From the NCBI RefSeq assembly GCF_045124755.1, contig NZ_JBGVMK010000052.1: a stretch of 64,000 nt of DNA; one strand, 5' to 3'. How positions within the stretch are numbered: the stretch's first letter is position 1; each line of letters starts with the position of its first letter. Of the stretch, positions 54,133 to 64,000 are shown one piece after another. Source of the DNA: Succinimonas sp045124755. GTDB lineage: Bacteria; Pseudomonadota; Gammaproteobacteria; Enterobacterales; Succinivibrionaceae. The notes under the pieces are model-generated. The model was given only the letters and a program-made list of their open reading frames with translations, was not told the DNA's origin and did no database searches. The position numbers and the translations under genes were made by a program.

Positions 54133-57016
54133 TGCCGAACTGGACAGAAATTCTTTTTTCAATTTTGTCATGGCGAGAAAGGGGGATACCGTGCTCTTTG
54201 GCCGGTATCCTCAGAAAGCTGACTTCGGCATGTCTCCCATTGAATGGCAGGTGGTGTCGGCATCCAGTCATCATCTACTTTTGGTAAGCAGCCGGGTTTT
54301 GGATGCGCATCCCTTCAATAATGAAAAAGGCCCGGCGGACTGGGAACGCAGTTCCCTCAGAGCTTGGCTTAACACAGACTTTTTGCGGAAAGCATTTTCG
54401 GAAAAGGAGCAGGAGTATATTGCGGAAGCAGAGGTAAGCTTCAGAAGCAATGAGGCGCTCTCTGGAACCAAGAGCGCCAGAGACAAGGTATTCTGTCTCA
54501 GTGATGATGAAGTCAGGCGCTACTTAAGGTTTCCGGTGGCGCAACCATGGGCCGGCCCAACAGACTATGCCAGAACAGTGAAGTTTGTTTTCAGTAAGGA
54601 CGATAGATGCGAGTGGTGGCTTCGCAGCCGGGGAAGCTATGACGCTGGCTTTGCGAAACACGTAGATAAAGACGGCAGCATCAACGAGTTTGGCTATCCT
54701 TCCATCTATCCGTTGGCGGGGGTGCGTCCGGCTCTCAGAATAGACCTTGAGGCTTGTCGTACTGCCTGCCGGGTACCGGCAGAAAGCATCCCCGGGGAGA
54801 GGTGGTATCCAAAGGGCGGCATCAGCATTGCCGGTCAGGTATTTTTAACGGAGAGAAAGCTTTTTCAGTATCTGTTTCGCTGGCCTGAGATCGGTCTCCG
54901 CGCTCTTGTTTCCGGGGAACTTGCCGAGGCCTTTAAGGACAGCCCGCGCGAAAAAGATTTGTGTCTGAATTATGCTTCGCATCTTACAGGTGCCCCTCTT
55001 CAGGATATCAGAGCATATACTGATTTTCTTTTCCGCATTACGTCATCCTTTCGGAAGGCCTTCCCGGATATCACGGACTTGGGTGAGATGTTTCTTAAAG
55101 AGGGACTTTCTCTGGCTCTTGCAGATCCTGAAACATTAGAGAAGTCCCGCGGTTTTATGTCCGTTGCGCGGAGGTTATTGCTAGGAGGCTGTCTGTATCA
55201 GTATGCGTGCGGGTTTTCACTTACCGCTCTGGACAGAGCTTTGGATGACGCCGCGGAATTCGTCCCTGATTGTCCGTTTGAGAGAATACCTCTGCTCGTG
55301 GCCTATGCCCTGACGCCTGATCGCGCTCTGGTCTTTAATGGCTGCAAATTCACATCTCCGGATCATTTGTTTCATGATCTGATGAGTACGGCGCGGCAAG
55401 ATTTTCCGGCACTGGCGCGGAGACTTTACCAAGGTCGCAAGGATCTGGAATTTCTTATAAAAGCCTTTCCGGATGCAGCTTCTGTTACTGCGGTGAACGG
55501 TATTTTATATTGTTCGGCGATGTTTCGTCTGGATGATGGCACTGCCTGCAGCTTCTCTGATCTTGATTCCTTCCGCGAGGTCGTTAAGAGAGCGAAAAAG
55601 GAAGGCTATCTCAGAGAGCTCATTAACATGAGAGACCTGCAGGCAGAAGAGTGGAGAATGTTTTCTGAGTTCCGGAATGAAGATTTCCTGGGGGCTCTTC
55701 ATAAGCTGACGGGGAGCATTGTATCATTCGGGGAATTCCTTTTTTCCGGTGTGCCGCAGCTGCGCTCATATCTGTCCGAGCTCGCTGACAGAAGATTTCG
55801 GAATCCTCTGGCATTCGAGATATTTGTGAATTTTTACCGGGAGGATCTGGATCGGCAGGTTCAGAAGAAGCCTCTCCTGCAATCTGACGTTAATGATCTT
55901 TATGACCATCTGGAGCGTCTGGCAGTTGTCGGTGTCAGGGTATTTACAGATCCCGCTCTTTTTGAATCTGTTGCAGAAAAAATGCTTGCCGGTCTTTCCG
56001 CTCATCCTGAGAGTACCGGATTTTTTGTTTCCCAGTATCGGGAGAGTCTTGAGAAGCTTTCCGGGAATCGGTATTACGGCCCTAAGGTTCTTCAGCTTCT
56101 TAATGCCGAGAAGGAGATCGTTTCCATAGACGAATACTTCTTTAAGGACGCTGGAGCTTTAGGTGATTTCATAGCCCGGCTGAAGCAGGATCTCATTTAC
56201 CTCACGGATTTTGTCAGGGCGCACCGCAAGGGGATAACAGCTCTTCTGGATCATCCGAAGGCCGCTCCTTTGGCCCGGGAGCTATTAAGTCAGGAGCAGC
56301 TTTGCGGGCTTAAGATGACGGAGCCTTTGGATCTCATCCCCGGAGACATTTACACCATGGGCGAATTTCCTTTTTCTCCCCACGGCGATCCGGCCCCGCT
56401 GGAATGGCTGGCCCTCCGAGTTACGGATGATAAGAATTGCGAGACCGCTTCCGCTCTTCTTATAAGCCGCTATGCTCTGGATGCCCGGGAGTTTCATCAT
56501 GAAGGCTCCGGAGCCTCCTGGGAGAAATCGGATCTCTCTTATTGGCTTAACGGGGAATTCCTGAATACGGCGTTTTCCTTTGCGGAACGGGAACGGATTT
56601 TGGCGGAACCGCTGTTTTCGGACACGCTCTCCTTAAGCGAGGGGCAAAATAACGGGGATAACAGCGATAACTGCGAAACAGCAGGCGGAAATGACTATGC
56701 TCCTGCTTTTAAGGTCTTCTGTCTCAGCGCGGAGGAAGCCGCAGAGTATTTCGGTACCGCTGAAGAGAGATGCTGCTCCGGGACTCCCTTTGCTCTTAAA
56801 AGAGGGGCTCTTCCGGTATCTTCTGAGGATCCCCGGGTTTCTTACTGGCTCCGGACGCCGGGACTTGACGGCGGTCAGGTTTATGCCGATGCCTCAGGCG
56901 AAATTGTCATTATGGGAGAAAGGGCGGACAGACAGGATTTTGCCGTACGGCCCGTAATCCGCATAATGTTCAGAAGAAAGTCCGGAAAGGAACCGTTTCA
57001 AGAGTCTCCTTCATAA
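54125..57016 (+). CDS. Large protein with a DUF6273 domain at each end, 963 aa
   Basis: The N-terminal domain (about 15-215) has GDTVLFGRYPQ, WERSSLRAWLN, WWLRSRGSYD and GVRPALRIDL. A long helical region (about 230-730) carries repeats (FLTERKLFQYL, FLIKAFPDAAS, FFVSQYRESLEKL, LLDHPKAAPLARELL). A second DUF6273 domain (about 735-955) has LISRYALDAREF, SWEKSDLSYWLNGEFL, SYWLRTPGLDGG and FAVRPVIRIM. The start overlaps the previous stop (ATGACTGA). No signal peptide or membrane helix is seen. The middle is homologous to the kinase at position 1, but no kinase motif is present. Function unknown. Confidence 0.82.
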   Translation: MTDAELDRNSFFNFVMARKGDTVLFGRYPQKADFGMSPIEWQVVSASSHHLLLVSSRVLDAHPFNNEKGPADWERSSLRAWLNTDFLRKAFSEKEQEYIAEAEVSFRSNEALSGTKSARDKVFCLSDDEVRRYLRFPVAQPWAGPTDYARTVKFVFSKDDRCEWWLRSRGSYDAGFAKHVDKDGSINEFGYPSIYPLAGVRPALRIDLEACRTACRVPAESIPGERWYPKGGISIAGQVFLTERKLFQYLFRWPEIGLRALVSGELAEAFKDSPREKDLCLNYASHLTGAPLQDIRAYTDFLFRITSSFRKAFPDITDLGEMFLKEGLSLALADPETLEKSRGFMSVARRLLLGGCLYQYACGFSLTALDRALDDAAEFVPDCPFERIPLLVAYALTPDRALVFNGCKFTSPDHLFHDLMSTARQDFPALARRLYQGRKDLEFLIKAFPDAASVTAVNGILYCSAMFRLDDGTACSFSDLDSFREVVKRAKKEGYLRELINMRDLQAEEWRMFSEFRNEDFLGALHKLTGSIVSFGEFLFSGVPQLRSYLSELADRRFRNPLAFEIFVNFYREDLDRQVQKKPLLQSDVNDLYDHLERLAVVGVRVFTDPALFESVAEKMLAGLSAHPESTGFFVSQYRESLEKLSGNRYYGPKVLQLLNAEKEIVSIDEYFFKDAGALGDFIARLKQDLIYLTDFVRAHRKGITALLDHPKAAPLARELLSQEQLCGLKMTEPLDLIPGDIYTMGEFPFSPHGDPAPLEWLALRVTDDKNCETASALLISRYALDAREFHHEGSGASWEKSDLSYWLNGEFLNTAFSFAERERILAEPLFSDTLSLSEGQNNGDNSDNCETAGGNDYAPAFKVFCLSAEEAAEYFGTAEERCCSGTPFALKRGALPVSSEDPRVSYWLRTPGLDGGQVYADASGEIVIMGERADRQDFAVRPVIRIMFRRKSGKEPFQESPS

Positions 57017-57165
57017 ATGATGCCGGCTGGCAGCATTGCCGCTGAAGGATTGAGTGAGGGATGGAATGATTAAGGGATTGAGGGATAAAAGGGGAGGGAG
57101 CATCTCCGGGGGCTCTGATAATCGGGGCGCGAACCGGAGCCTTCCTTCCGGAGTTAATTTACATC

Positions 57166-60084
57166 ATGATGAAGACAACTACCGAACTAAACGACTTTTA
57201 CGGACTGGTTACGGCCAAAAAAGGGGATACGGTGACCTTCGGCCGTTATCTGCAGGATGATCCCGCCAAAAAATCCTCAATTGAATGGCTGGTAGGGCAT
57301 GTTGCAGAAAACTTTCTTGTGCTGGTAAGCAAGCGGGTTTTGGATGCGCAGCCCTTTAATGTCAAAGCAGGCCCCGTAACCTGGGAGACCAGCAGCCTCA
57401 GAAGCTGGCTTAACGGGAGCTTTTTCAATGAAGCATTTTCAGAGAACGAGCAGGAGATCATAAAGGAAGATCTGAACTTAAGTTACCAGAATGAGGACTT
57501 CAATACCGCCTCCGGGAAAGATACCCGGGACAGGGTGTTCTGTCTCGATCAATACGAAGTCATCCTCTATTTAACCGCCACCGGGGACAGGAAAGCCGAG
57601 CCCACCCCCTATGCCGCGCAAAAGCAGGTGATGTCCGCGGGGAAGAACTGCATCTGGTGGCTGCGGGTTCCGGGAGAAAACGAAACCCTGGTAATGACCG
57701 TGAACCACAACGGCGAATATTATCGGACAGGCATGCCGGCTCTCTATAAGCAGGCCGGGGTGCGTCCGGCCCTGAAGATTGACATCTCAGCCTGCCGCGC
57801 GGCCTGTCGCGGTCATGACCTTGGTATTCCTCAGAGCAAAAACTGGCCCAAAATCGGCATCTTTTGCGACAACCAGTTTTTTACTGATGAAAGGTCATTT
57901 TTTCAGAAATTGCTGCGGAATCCTTACATTGGCGCCAGGGCCCTGAGATCAGGGTATCTCGCCGAAGTATTTAAATACGATTCCAGCCACAGCGAGTGTT
58001 GTCTGAAATATGCTCCGCGCCTTACCGGAGATGATGTAAATGATGTTTATGCATATGCCGAATTTCTTTTTAATGTTTCCTTGTTTCTCCTGAAGATGTT
58101 CCGCGAAGTCCCGGAACTGGGGGACTGGCTTCTCAGGGAAGCTTTTGCCATGGCTCTTTATAAGGGCAGAGATAAGCTGGAGAATTATAATTATGGCGGA
58201 TTTTCTGCCGTTTTGAAGGTGTTTCTGGAGAAGGGGTACTTTCAGAATTTTGTTCATTCGTTTGCCATTCACTGCCTTGATGACAATCTTGACAAGGTCG
58301 GCAAATTATTAGGCCGTAAGGGCTGGATCATGGAGAGAATCTTTATGGCCGCAGCCTATCTCCTGACTCCGGATCGCTCCCTTATCTTTAACGGCCGCGT
58401 TTACCCTGCGCCGGAAGCTTTGCGGGAGGAGACGGAAGCGGCCGCTGACCATGATTTCCCGGCCCTGGCCAGGATGCTTTATGAAGGCCGGGAGGATCTG
58501 GAATTTCTTAAAGAAGCCTTCCCGGATGAGGCCTCTGTCATAACCGTGAACCGCATTATGCATGGCGAGGTAACCCTGCATCTTGGAATCAACTCTTACA
58601 GCTTTCTGGATCTTGAATCCTTCCGCAAGGCTGTTCAGCAGGCGAAAAAGGACGGCCATGAGAGCGAGCTTATGTACCTGAGAGACACCCAGGAAAACGC
58701 CTGGAGGATGTTCTCCAGCGCGCGGAACGCCGATTTTCTGGGGGAGCTTAACAAGCTCACCAAGGCCTCCGTAACCCTCGGGGAATACCGCTTTACCGGC
58801 ATCAAATCCCTGCGTTCATATCTGTCCCTCATCAATGAAAACAGCGCGAAAGACCCGCTCTCGTTCAAGACCTTTGTGACGTTTTACCGGGAGGAACTGG
58901 ATCGGCTGACCTGGGAGCTCCCCGACATCGCCTCCGATCTCGCAAAGCTTTATGACAGTCGGGAGCGTCTGGCTGTTATCGGCCCCCGGGTATTCACGGA
59001 TCCTGTGCAGTTTGAAAGTTTTGCGAAATTTATGCTGGCCTCTCTTTCCGAGGCTCCGGAAATTACCAGATTTTTTGTTTCGCAGCACCGGGAGAACCTG
59101 GAGAAGCTCGCCTTGGATCCGCATTACGGCCCGGCAGTTCTCCGGTTTCTCAATGCGGAAAAGGAGATCCTTTTCATAGACGAGCATTTCTTTAAGGACG
59201 TGAGCGCTTTATCTGATTATTTAACCCGGCTTAAGCAGGATCCTCTTGTCCTCCTGGATTTTGTCCGGGCGCATCGGAAGGGGATTACAGCTCTTCTGGA
59301 GAATCCTCAGGCGTCAGCCCTGGCCCGGGAGCTGTTAAGTCAGGAAGCTCTGTGCCGGCTTAAGATGATGGAACCCCTGGATCTTAAGCCCGGAGACCTT
59401 TGCACCCTGGGGGAATTCCCGTATTTGCCGGACGGGACTCCCGCACCGCTGGAATGGCTGGCCCTTCGGGTTACGGAAACTGATGACGCCGCAGGCGGGA
59501 ACCCGAGTTCAGATTGCGAGACCGCCACCGCTCTCCTTATAACCCGCCATGCTCTGGATGCCCGAAAGTTTCATCATGACGGATCCGGAGTTTCCTGGGC
59601 GGACTCAGACCTGTGCGCCTGGCTGAACGGGGAATTCCTGGAGACGGCGTTTTCCGCTATGGAAAGGGAACGGATTTTGGAGGAGCCTCTCTTTACGGAG
59701 GCGCTCTCCCTAAGTGAGGATCATGGCAGCAAGGACAGCAGCGCAGAAAACTCTGAGACCGCCGGCGAAAAACATGCTCCCGCCTTTAAGGTGTTCTGTC
59801 TCAGCGCAGATGAAGCCGCGGAGTATTTCAGTTCCGCGGAAGAGAGACGCTGCGCCGCCACGCCCTATGCTATGGAAAGAGGCGGGTTTTCGGGAGCAGC
59901 GGAGGATTCCGGCGTTTCATACTGGCTCCGCACTCCGGGACTGGACGGCGGCAGTCAGGTTTATGCCGACAGCGCCGGCGACATCGCCATTCTGGGAGAA
60001 AGGGCGGACAGGCAGGATTTTATGGTGCGGCCTGTTATCCGGATCGGATTCAGGAAAAAGTCCGGAACAGAGCCGATTAGGTGA
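57166..60084 (+). CDS. Large protein with a DUF6273 domain at each end, 972 aa
   Basis: This is a paralogue of the 963-residue protein with the same plan: N-terminal domain (GDTVTFGRYLQ, WETSSLRSWLNGSFF, WWLRVPGENE, GVRPALKIDI), helical middle (FFTDERSFFQKLL, YEGREDLEFLKEAFPDEASV, FFVSQHRENLEKL, LENPQASALARELL) and C-terminal domain (LITRHALDARKF, WADSDLCAWLNGEFL, SYWLRTPGLDGG, FMVRPVIRIG). The first WWLR core differs most from copy 54125. The ribosome site is weak; ATG 57169 is an alternative. The 149 bases before it are low-complexity GGGATTGAGGG-like. Function unknown. Confidence 0.8.
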   Translation: MMKTTTELNDFYGLVTAKKGDTVTFGRYLQDDPAKKSSIEWLVGHVAENFLVLVSKRVLDAQPFNVKAGPVTWETSSLRSWLNGSFFNEAFSENEQEIIKEDLNLSYQNEDFNTASGKDTRDRVFCLDQYEVILYLTATGDRKAEPTPYAAQKQVMSAGKNCIWWLRVPGENETLVMTVNHNGEYYRTGMPALYKQAGVRPALKIDISACRAACRGHDLGIPQSKNWPKIGIFCDNQFFTDERSFFQKLLRNPYIGARALRSGYLAEVFKYDSSHSECCLKYAPRLTGDDVNDVYAYAEFLFNVSLFLLKMFREVPELGDWLLREAFAMALYKGRDKLENYNYGGFSAVLKVFLEKGYFQNFVHSFAIHCLDDNLDKVGKLLGRKGWIMERIFMAAAYLLTPDRSLIFNGRVYPAPEALREETEAAADHDFPALARMLYEGREDLEFLKEAFPDEASVITVNRIMHGEVTLHLGINSYSFLDLESFRKAVQQAKKDGHESELMYLRDTQENAWRMFSSARNADFLGELNKLTKASVTLGEYRFTGIKSLRSYLSLINENSAKDPLSFKTFVTFYREELDRLTWELPDIASDLAKLYDSRERLAVIGPRVFTDPVQFESFAKFMLASLSEAPEITRFFVSQHRENLEKLALDPHYGPAVLRFLNAEKEILFIDEHFFKDVSALSDYLTRLKQDPLVLLDFVRAHRKGITALLENPQASALARELLSQEALCRLKMMEPLDLKPGDLCTLGEFPYLPDGTPAPLEWLALRVTETDDAAGGNPSSDCETATALLITRHALDARKFHHDGSGVSWADSDLCAWLNGEFLETAFSAMERERILEEPLFTEALSLSEDHGSKDSSAENSETAGEKHAPAFKVFCLSADEAAEYFSSAEERRCAATPYAMERGGFSGAAEDSGVSYWLRTPGLDGGSQVYADSAGDIAILGERADRQDFMVRPVIRIGFRKKSGTEPIR

Positions 60085-60296
60085 TGAGCACAAACTTAGG
60101 AATGGGCGGTTCAAGGTGAGAAATTTATGATGTCCGCCAGAAAGACATTGACCAGATGGAGCGGTATCATGTTTTAATATTCAGAGCAGGATTTAATTGG
60201 GCCAACTGGCAGAAAGCAATATTATGGATGCGGAGCTTTGGCGGCTGACCAGTAAGAAAATGCATAAATTGGCGTTTGCGCTTTTAAGGAACGGAT

Positions 60297-62176
60297 ATGG
60301 CAATTAAGAAGGACGCAGCGGCCTCCGGGACGGTTTTTCCGATAGGCATATCCGATTTTGAAAATCTCATCAGTAACGGCATGGTCTACATTGACAAGAC
60401 ATCATATCTTGAGGAGCTTCTTGATCCGGGAATAGGGGGGTTCAGATTCTGCGGCCCCGAAGGTTCGGGAAAACTCTTACCATGAGCATGCTGTCCTATT
60501 TTCTGGAAATGAACTATCAGAATCCGAGGGACAGAAGCAGGCAAAGGAAGCTCTTTAAAAATCTTGCCATTTATAAAAACAAGGCATTCTGCGACAAGCA
60601 TATGGGCAGATATCCTGTCATCAGTCTTTCCTTTAAAGATGTGGATGGGAAAACGTTTCAGGATGCTGTGGAGATGATTGTCAGCATATTTGCAGAGCAG
60701 GCCGCCAAGTTTGAGTTTCTTACGAAAAAGAAAGAACTGGATACCGTGTTCCTGCGCAGAATAAAGGATTGCAGACATCGCAAAACCCGTGTTTTTAAAC
60801 GTGATGGCACCTTTGCCGAAGGTATGGCATCCCTTATAAATCTGTTTATAAAGGATCTGGCCAATTGCCTGAAAAAAGCCTTCAATAAAGATCCGGTCAT
60901 TATCATTGACGAGTATGATGTGCCTCTGCAAAAAGCCACAGCGCGCGGCTATTACACCGATATGCTCGATGTTATCCGGTTAATCCTCAGCTCGGCTCTG
61001 AAAGACAATGATACGAACATCTTCAAAGGGTTTGTTACTGGTTGTCTTCGTATCGCCCATCAAAGCATTTTCACTGGAATAAACAATTTCAAGGCCAACG
61101 GTATTGAGGATGGTTTTTTATCCGGATTTATCGGTCTTACCAGAGATGAAACAGAAAATCTTCTAAGACAACATGGGCTGGAAAACCGGTTGCCTGCCGT
61201 TCTTGAGTGGTATGACGGTTACAATTTTGGCGGTACGGACATGCTGTGCCCGTGGAGTGTGCTGAATTTTACAAGAGACGCCCTCAAAAGCAAGAATCCC
61301 GCCGCATTCAAACCGCGGAACTACTGGTCAAATTCCAGCGGGAACGACATTATTGACATCTGCATGAGGTATCCTGACAGTTCAGATCTCGAAAGGATAG
61401 AAAACCTCATGCATAACGGCACGGAGACCATAACCCTCAAAACCTTCACCTCTTATCCGGAGATAAACGGCAATACCAGCTTTGACACCTTTGCGACCAT
61501 GATGCTGCATACCGGGTATTTCACCGTGGCAAAGAGCGCAGCGGCGGATGAATCTGAAATGTCTCTGAACAGTAACTCTGCAGGTGACGATCCCGAGATC
61601 ATCAGAAAAGCCGTGATTAAAATTCCTAACAAAGAGGTACTGCAAAGCTTCCGCGAGAAGGCGGAGAACATTTTCAGCAAGGATAATCCGGAATGGACTA
61701 AGAGGGCAGCTGAGCTCTTGGAGGCTCTGTTTTCCGGGAATGCCAAAAATGTTCAGGATATCATAGATGACATGCTGATGAGATTTATCAGTAACCGGGA
61801 TGCCATGAGCGGCGAGGGGTATTACCACGGATTCATGACCTCCGTTCTCGGTATTGCCGCCGTAACTGCGGGAACTGCCAGAAACCGGATAAACAGAGTG
61901 GAAATGGAATCCGAGAAGGATGCCGGCAATGGTTTTTCGGACATCATTCTCAGTAAGGTCTTTGAGGGCAAAGCTGTCATTTTGGAATTTAAGAAATGCA
62001 AGATCGGAACTCCCAATGCTTTTAAGAAAATGTGCCGGGAAGCTCTTAAGCAGATCGATGACAAGCAGTATGAATGCCGCTACAGAGCCAGCGGTTATCA
62101 GGACATCAAAAAGTACGGCATTGCCTTTTATGGCAAGCAATGCCTGACGATGATGCCGGATGCCGCAGATGCCTGA
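60297..62176 (+). pseudogene. AAA-ATPase-like / PD-(D/E)XK nuclease protein, frameshifted in Walker A
   Basis: The first frame (60297-60485) encodes the usual start (FPIGISDFENLISNGMVYID, KTSYLEELL) and runs into CGPEGSGK; one missing base in the A4 run at 60470-60473 shifts the frame exactly at the Walker A motif. In the other frame the protein resumes KTLTMSMLSYFLEMN and continues to 62176 with PVISLSFKDV, VIIIDEYDVPLQKA (Walker B), and a C-terminal nuclease core (FSDIIL, AVILEFKKCK). The family is widespread in gut bacteria, with unknown role. It may be a true mutation, a phase switch or a read error. Confidence 0.8.
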
Positions 62177-62307
62177 TGTTCTGTAATTTCATCCTGTCCC
62201 CTGTTTCTGAAAATCATGTGCTGCCGGAAACAGGTACTGAGACCGCCATGGCTAAATCAGCGCCGTAATCGGAGCGCCGTAAACCGGAAGAAAAGGATCG
62301 GCGGATA

Positions 62308-63442
62308 GTGATGCCGCCCTTCATCAGCGGTCTGATAAATGGCAGGAACCAGATATCCAGGTCTGTTACCTGGGGGACAAGCGATCTCCGGAAATGGCTG
62401 AACGGCGTATTTTTCCGGGGAGCCTTCTCAAAGGAAGAACAGAAGCTCATCAGGGTCTCCCGCATTCTTAATGATAACGGCTCATTTTTCGGGCCCGCCA
62501 AACCGGAATTCACCGCGGATCGCATCTTCTGTCTCTCCCTCGCGGAGGTTAGAAAGTATCTGCCCAATGCCAGAGACCGGGGTGGTCACAAGGCTTCCCG
62601 CAGCGCCAATATGCGGGGGCATGACAGATGCCGCTGGTGGCTGCGCACCCTGGGCGAATTTGAGAAAGGGCCCGTAAAAGTAATGAATGCAGACGAAGGC
62701 GGTTTATCCAATATCGAAGGACAGTGCAATTTCGTCCGGGGAGCGCGTCCGGCATTATGGGTAAATCCTGCCGAAAAACCGGAGACAAAGGATACCGAGC
62801 CCGCTCTCAGGAATGAGCCCTTTCAGCCGTTTTCCTGCGGGGATGCGGTGTGTCAGACGGAAAGAGATTTTCTCAGGTATCTTTTTGTAAATGCCGACTT
62901 CGGCATCAAGGCTCTTAAAGATGGTGTTCTGACCGCGCACTATTACCGTTTTAACGACAGCCGGGGACTTTTATGCTCCGTTTACGAAGAACGTCTCAGG
63001 CTTTGCGCCAAGGCTGACATCAATGCCATGAGCCGGATCTATACGAGCTTTATCACCGGCGTGTCCGGGGGGGCTGGAGGTTCTGTTCCCGGAGCACCGG
63101 GAGCTTGGCGAGCTTCTTCTGGAGACCGGGATTAAGCTCAGGCTTAAGAGCTTTAAGCCATCTCGCAAGTCAGCCTCGAAAAAGAGTCCTATTGCTCCCC
63201 TGAAGATTCTTATCGAAACCGAGGTGCTCTACGACTATGCCTATAAGAAGCTTCCGGAGGATGCCTGCGGCGAATTTCTGGGAAATCTGGAGGCGGTATG
63301 GTTTGAATGCCGGCTGGAGCATTATACCGATGCGGAGCTGGCTCTCTATGCGGGATACTCTTTCAGCAGTGTACAGATCTTTGCCGCGACAGGGATTTTG
63401 GCATCTTTAATTGGGAACAGGGATAGTTACAGTGACTTTTGA
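62308..63442 (+). pseudogene. Truncated and frameshifted DUF6273/helical protein
   Basis: The open frame begins inside a DUF6273 domain (VTWGTSDLRKWLNGVFFRGAF, RCRWWLRTLGEF, GARPALWV), missing the usual first 50 residues, and continues into the helical part (CQTERDFLRYLFVNADFGIKAL). In a run of seven Gs (63067-63073) the frame breaks; with six Gs it would continue LEVLFPEHRELGELLLETGI, to the stop at 63442. The stretch 62180-62270 may hold a scrap of the missing N-terminus. It is probably a decaying member of the family at 52.5-60 kb. Confidence 0.7.
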
Positions 63443-63541
63443 GTGCCGTGTTTTTGATTTGTGTTCCGGTAAAATATAAAGGCAAAGCCATCGTTTTCAA
63501 ACGAAGGCTCAACCCTGACATTATCTTTATCGCAATGCTTC

Positions 63542-64000
63542 TCAGATCTCTTTCAGCAAAAACTCTCCATAAGTGTACAGAAGCGCATAACGGCGGAGAT
63601 CCTTAAGCGTCTTGAGATCATCATCGGTAACATATAAATCAAGCTGGTTTTCGGCATCGTTTAACAGCTTCTCCCGCACCCTGATTTTGGTATCATCTCC
63701 GGCCGGAACATCCCTGGCATATTTAACCTCAAAGAGGTAGCTGGGGCCTTTGCCGGTTCTGTTCTCAGCCACGAGATCCGCCCGGCCCGATCTGGCGTTT
63801 ACCTTAACAGCGGCGGCATTGTCGTCATCACCATTGCCGCTGTCGTCTTCGTCAGCATAAACGTCAGCATCGTCATAACAGTCGTCATCGTTCTCGTCCG
63901 GGAACACATACTGCCCGTTATGTCTGATGGCATATTCCCGGGTGAGCTTAAAGGGAGAACCGGGAATGAGATTAAGCGCGGTATATACCGCCAGCGTCAC
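63542..64000 (-). CDS. AAA-ATPase-like / PD-(D/E)XK nuclease protein, C-terminal part (runs off window)
   Basis: The minus-strand frame stays open to the right edge, so the gene starts beyond 64000. The visible part is the C-terminal nuclease domain: a stretch PGSPFKLTREYAI, an acidic insert (DENDDDCYDDADVY), the catalytic-type pattern RADLVAENR, then YLFEVKYARD with the E-x-K pair, and the closing YALLYTYGEFLLKEI. It is a relative of the frameshifted gene at 60297, on the opposite strand. The acidic insert is unusual in length. The ATPase half cannot be judged. Confidence 0.75.
   Translation of the reverse strand: MTLAVYTALNLIPGSPFKLTREYAIRHNGQYVFPDENDDDCYDDADVYADEDDSGNGDDDNAAAVKVNARSGRADLVAENRTGKGPSYLFEVKYARDVPAGDDTKIRVREKLLNDAENQLDLYVTDDDLKTLKDLRRYALLYTYGEFLLKEI

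Noticed and set aside
63487..63508. Hairpin between the last DUF6273 relic and the right-edge gene as a terminator
   Set aside because: A stem with one mismatch is visible, but no T-run follows on either strand, so the call is not supported.

Overview
The window looks like a chromosomal accessory region of an anaerobic, gut-type gammaproteobacterium; a member of the Succinivibrionaceae is my best guess. The pointers are a flagellin of polar gammaproteobacterial type behind a textbook sigma-28 promoter, an F/SXT-like conjugation gene set (traC, trhF, traU, traN), Rpn and AAA/PD-(D/E)XK nuclease proteins common in gut bacteria, and a GC-rich background. The genus is inferred from gene content, not proven. 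No rRNA, tRNA or CRISPR array was recognised.

Left part (1-14.1 kb): the 3' part of a Ser/Thr kinase with a DUF6273-type C-terminal domain, then flagellin, a small hypothetical gene and an envelope cluster (a lipoprotein and an exported protein that overlap, then two tandem TPM-domain membrane proteins). On the minus strand follow a Sel1-repeat protein, a 119-bp direct repeat pair carrying a perfect palindrome, a small membrane protein, and a polar amino-acid ABC transporter whose substrate-binding domain is fused to the permease and appears circularly permuted.

Middle-left (14.4-28 kb): six tandem paralogues of a zinc-ribbon plus C-terminal membrane protein, with a YjbR/MmcQ protein between copies 4 and 5 and a YjbR fragment in front of copy 6. 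Upstream regions are duplicated along with the genes. An LRAT-like hydrolase and two small conserved genes follow.

Mobile and defence part (28.4-49 kb): a three-gene minus-strand operon (AAA ATPase, small toxin-like ORF, Panacea/SocA antitoxin), a short isolated conjugation segment (traC, trhF, an unknown exported gene, traU, traN), two decayed tandem Rpn nuclease copies with terminators, a duplicated traN 3' end, and a two-gene minus-strand operon with two P-loop ATPases, the second ending in a HEPN-type R-x4-H motif. The N-terminal two-thirds of the first ATPase is strikingly AT-rich. The two defence-like operons flanking conjugation debris are the best candidates for an undescribed system.

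Right part (49-64 kb): a conserved hypothetical, an HTH protein, a flavin reductase and nitroreductase pair, then an array of DUF6273 proteins (530, 963 and 972 aa). Their central helical regions match that of the kinase at position 1, so the window opens and closes with one gene family. The array ends in decayed copies (frameshifts at an A4 and a G7 tract) mixed with AAA/PD-(D/E)XK nuclease genes, one running off the right edge.
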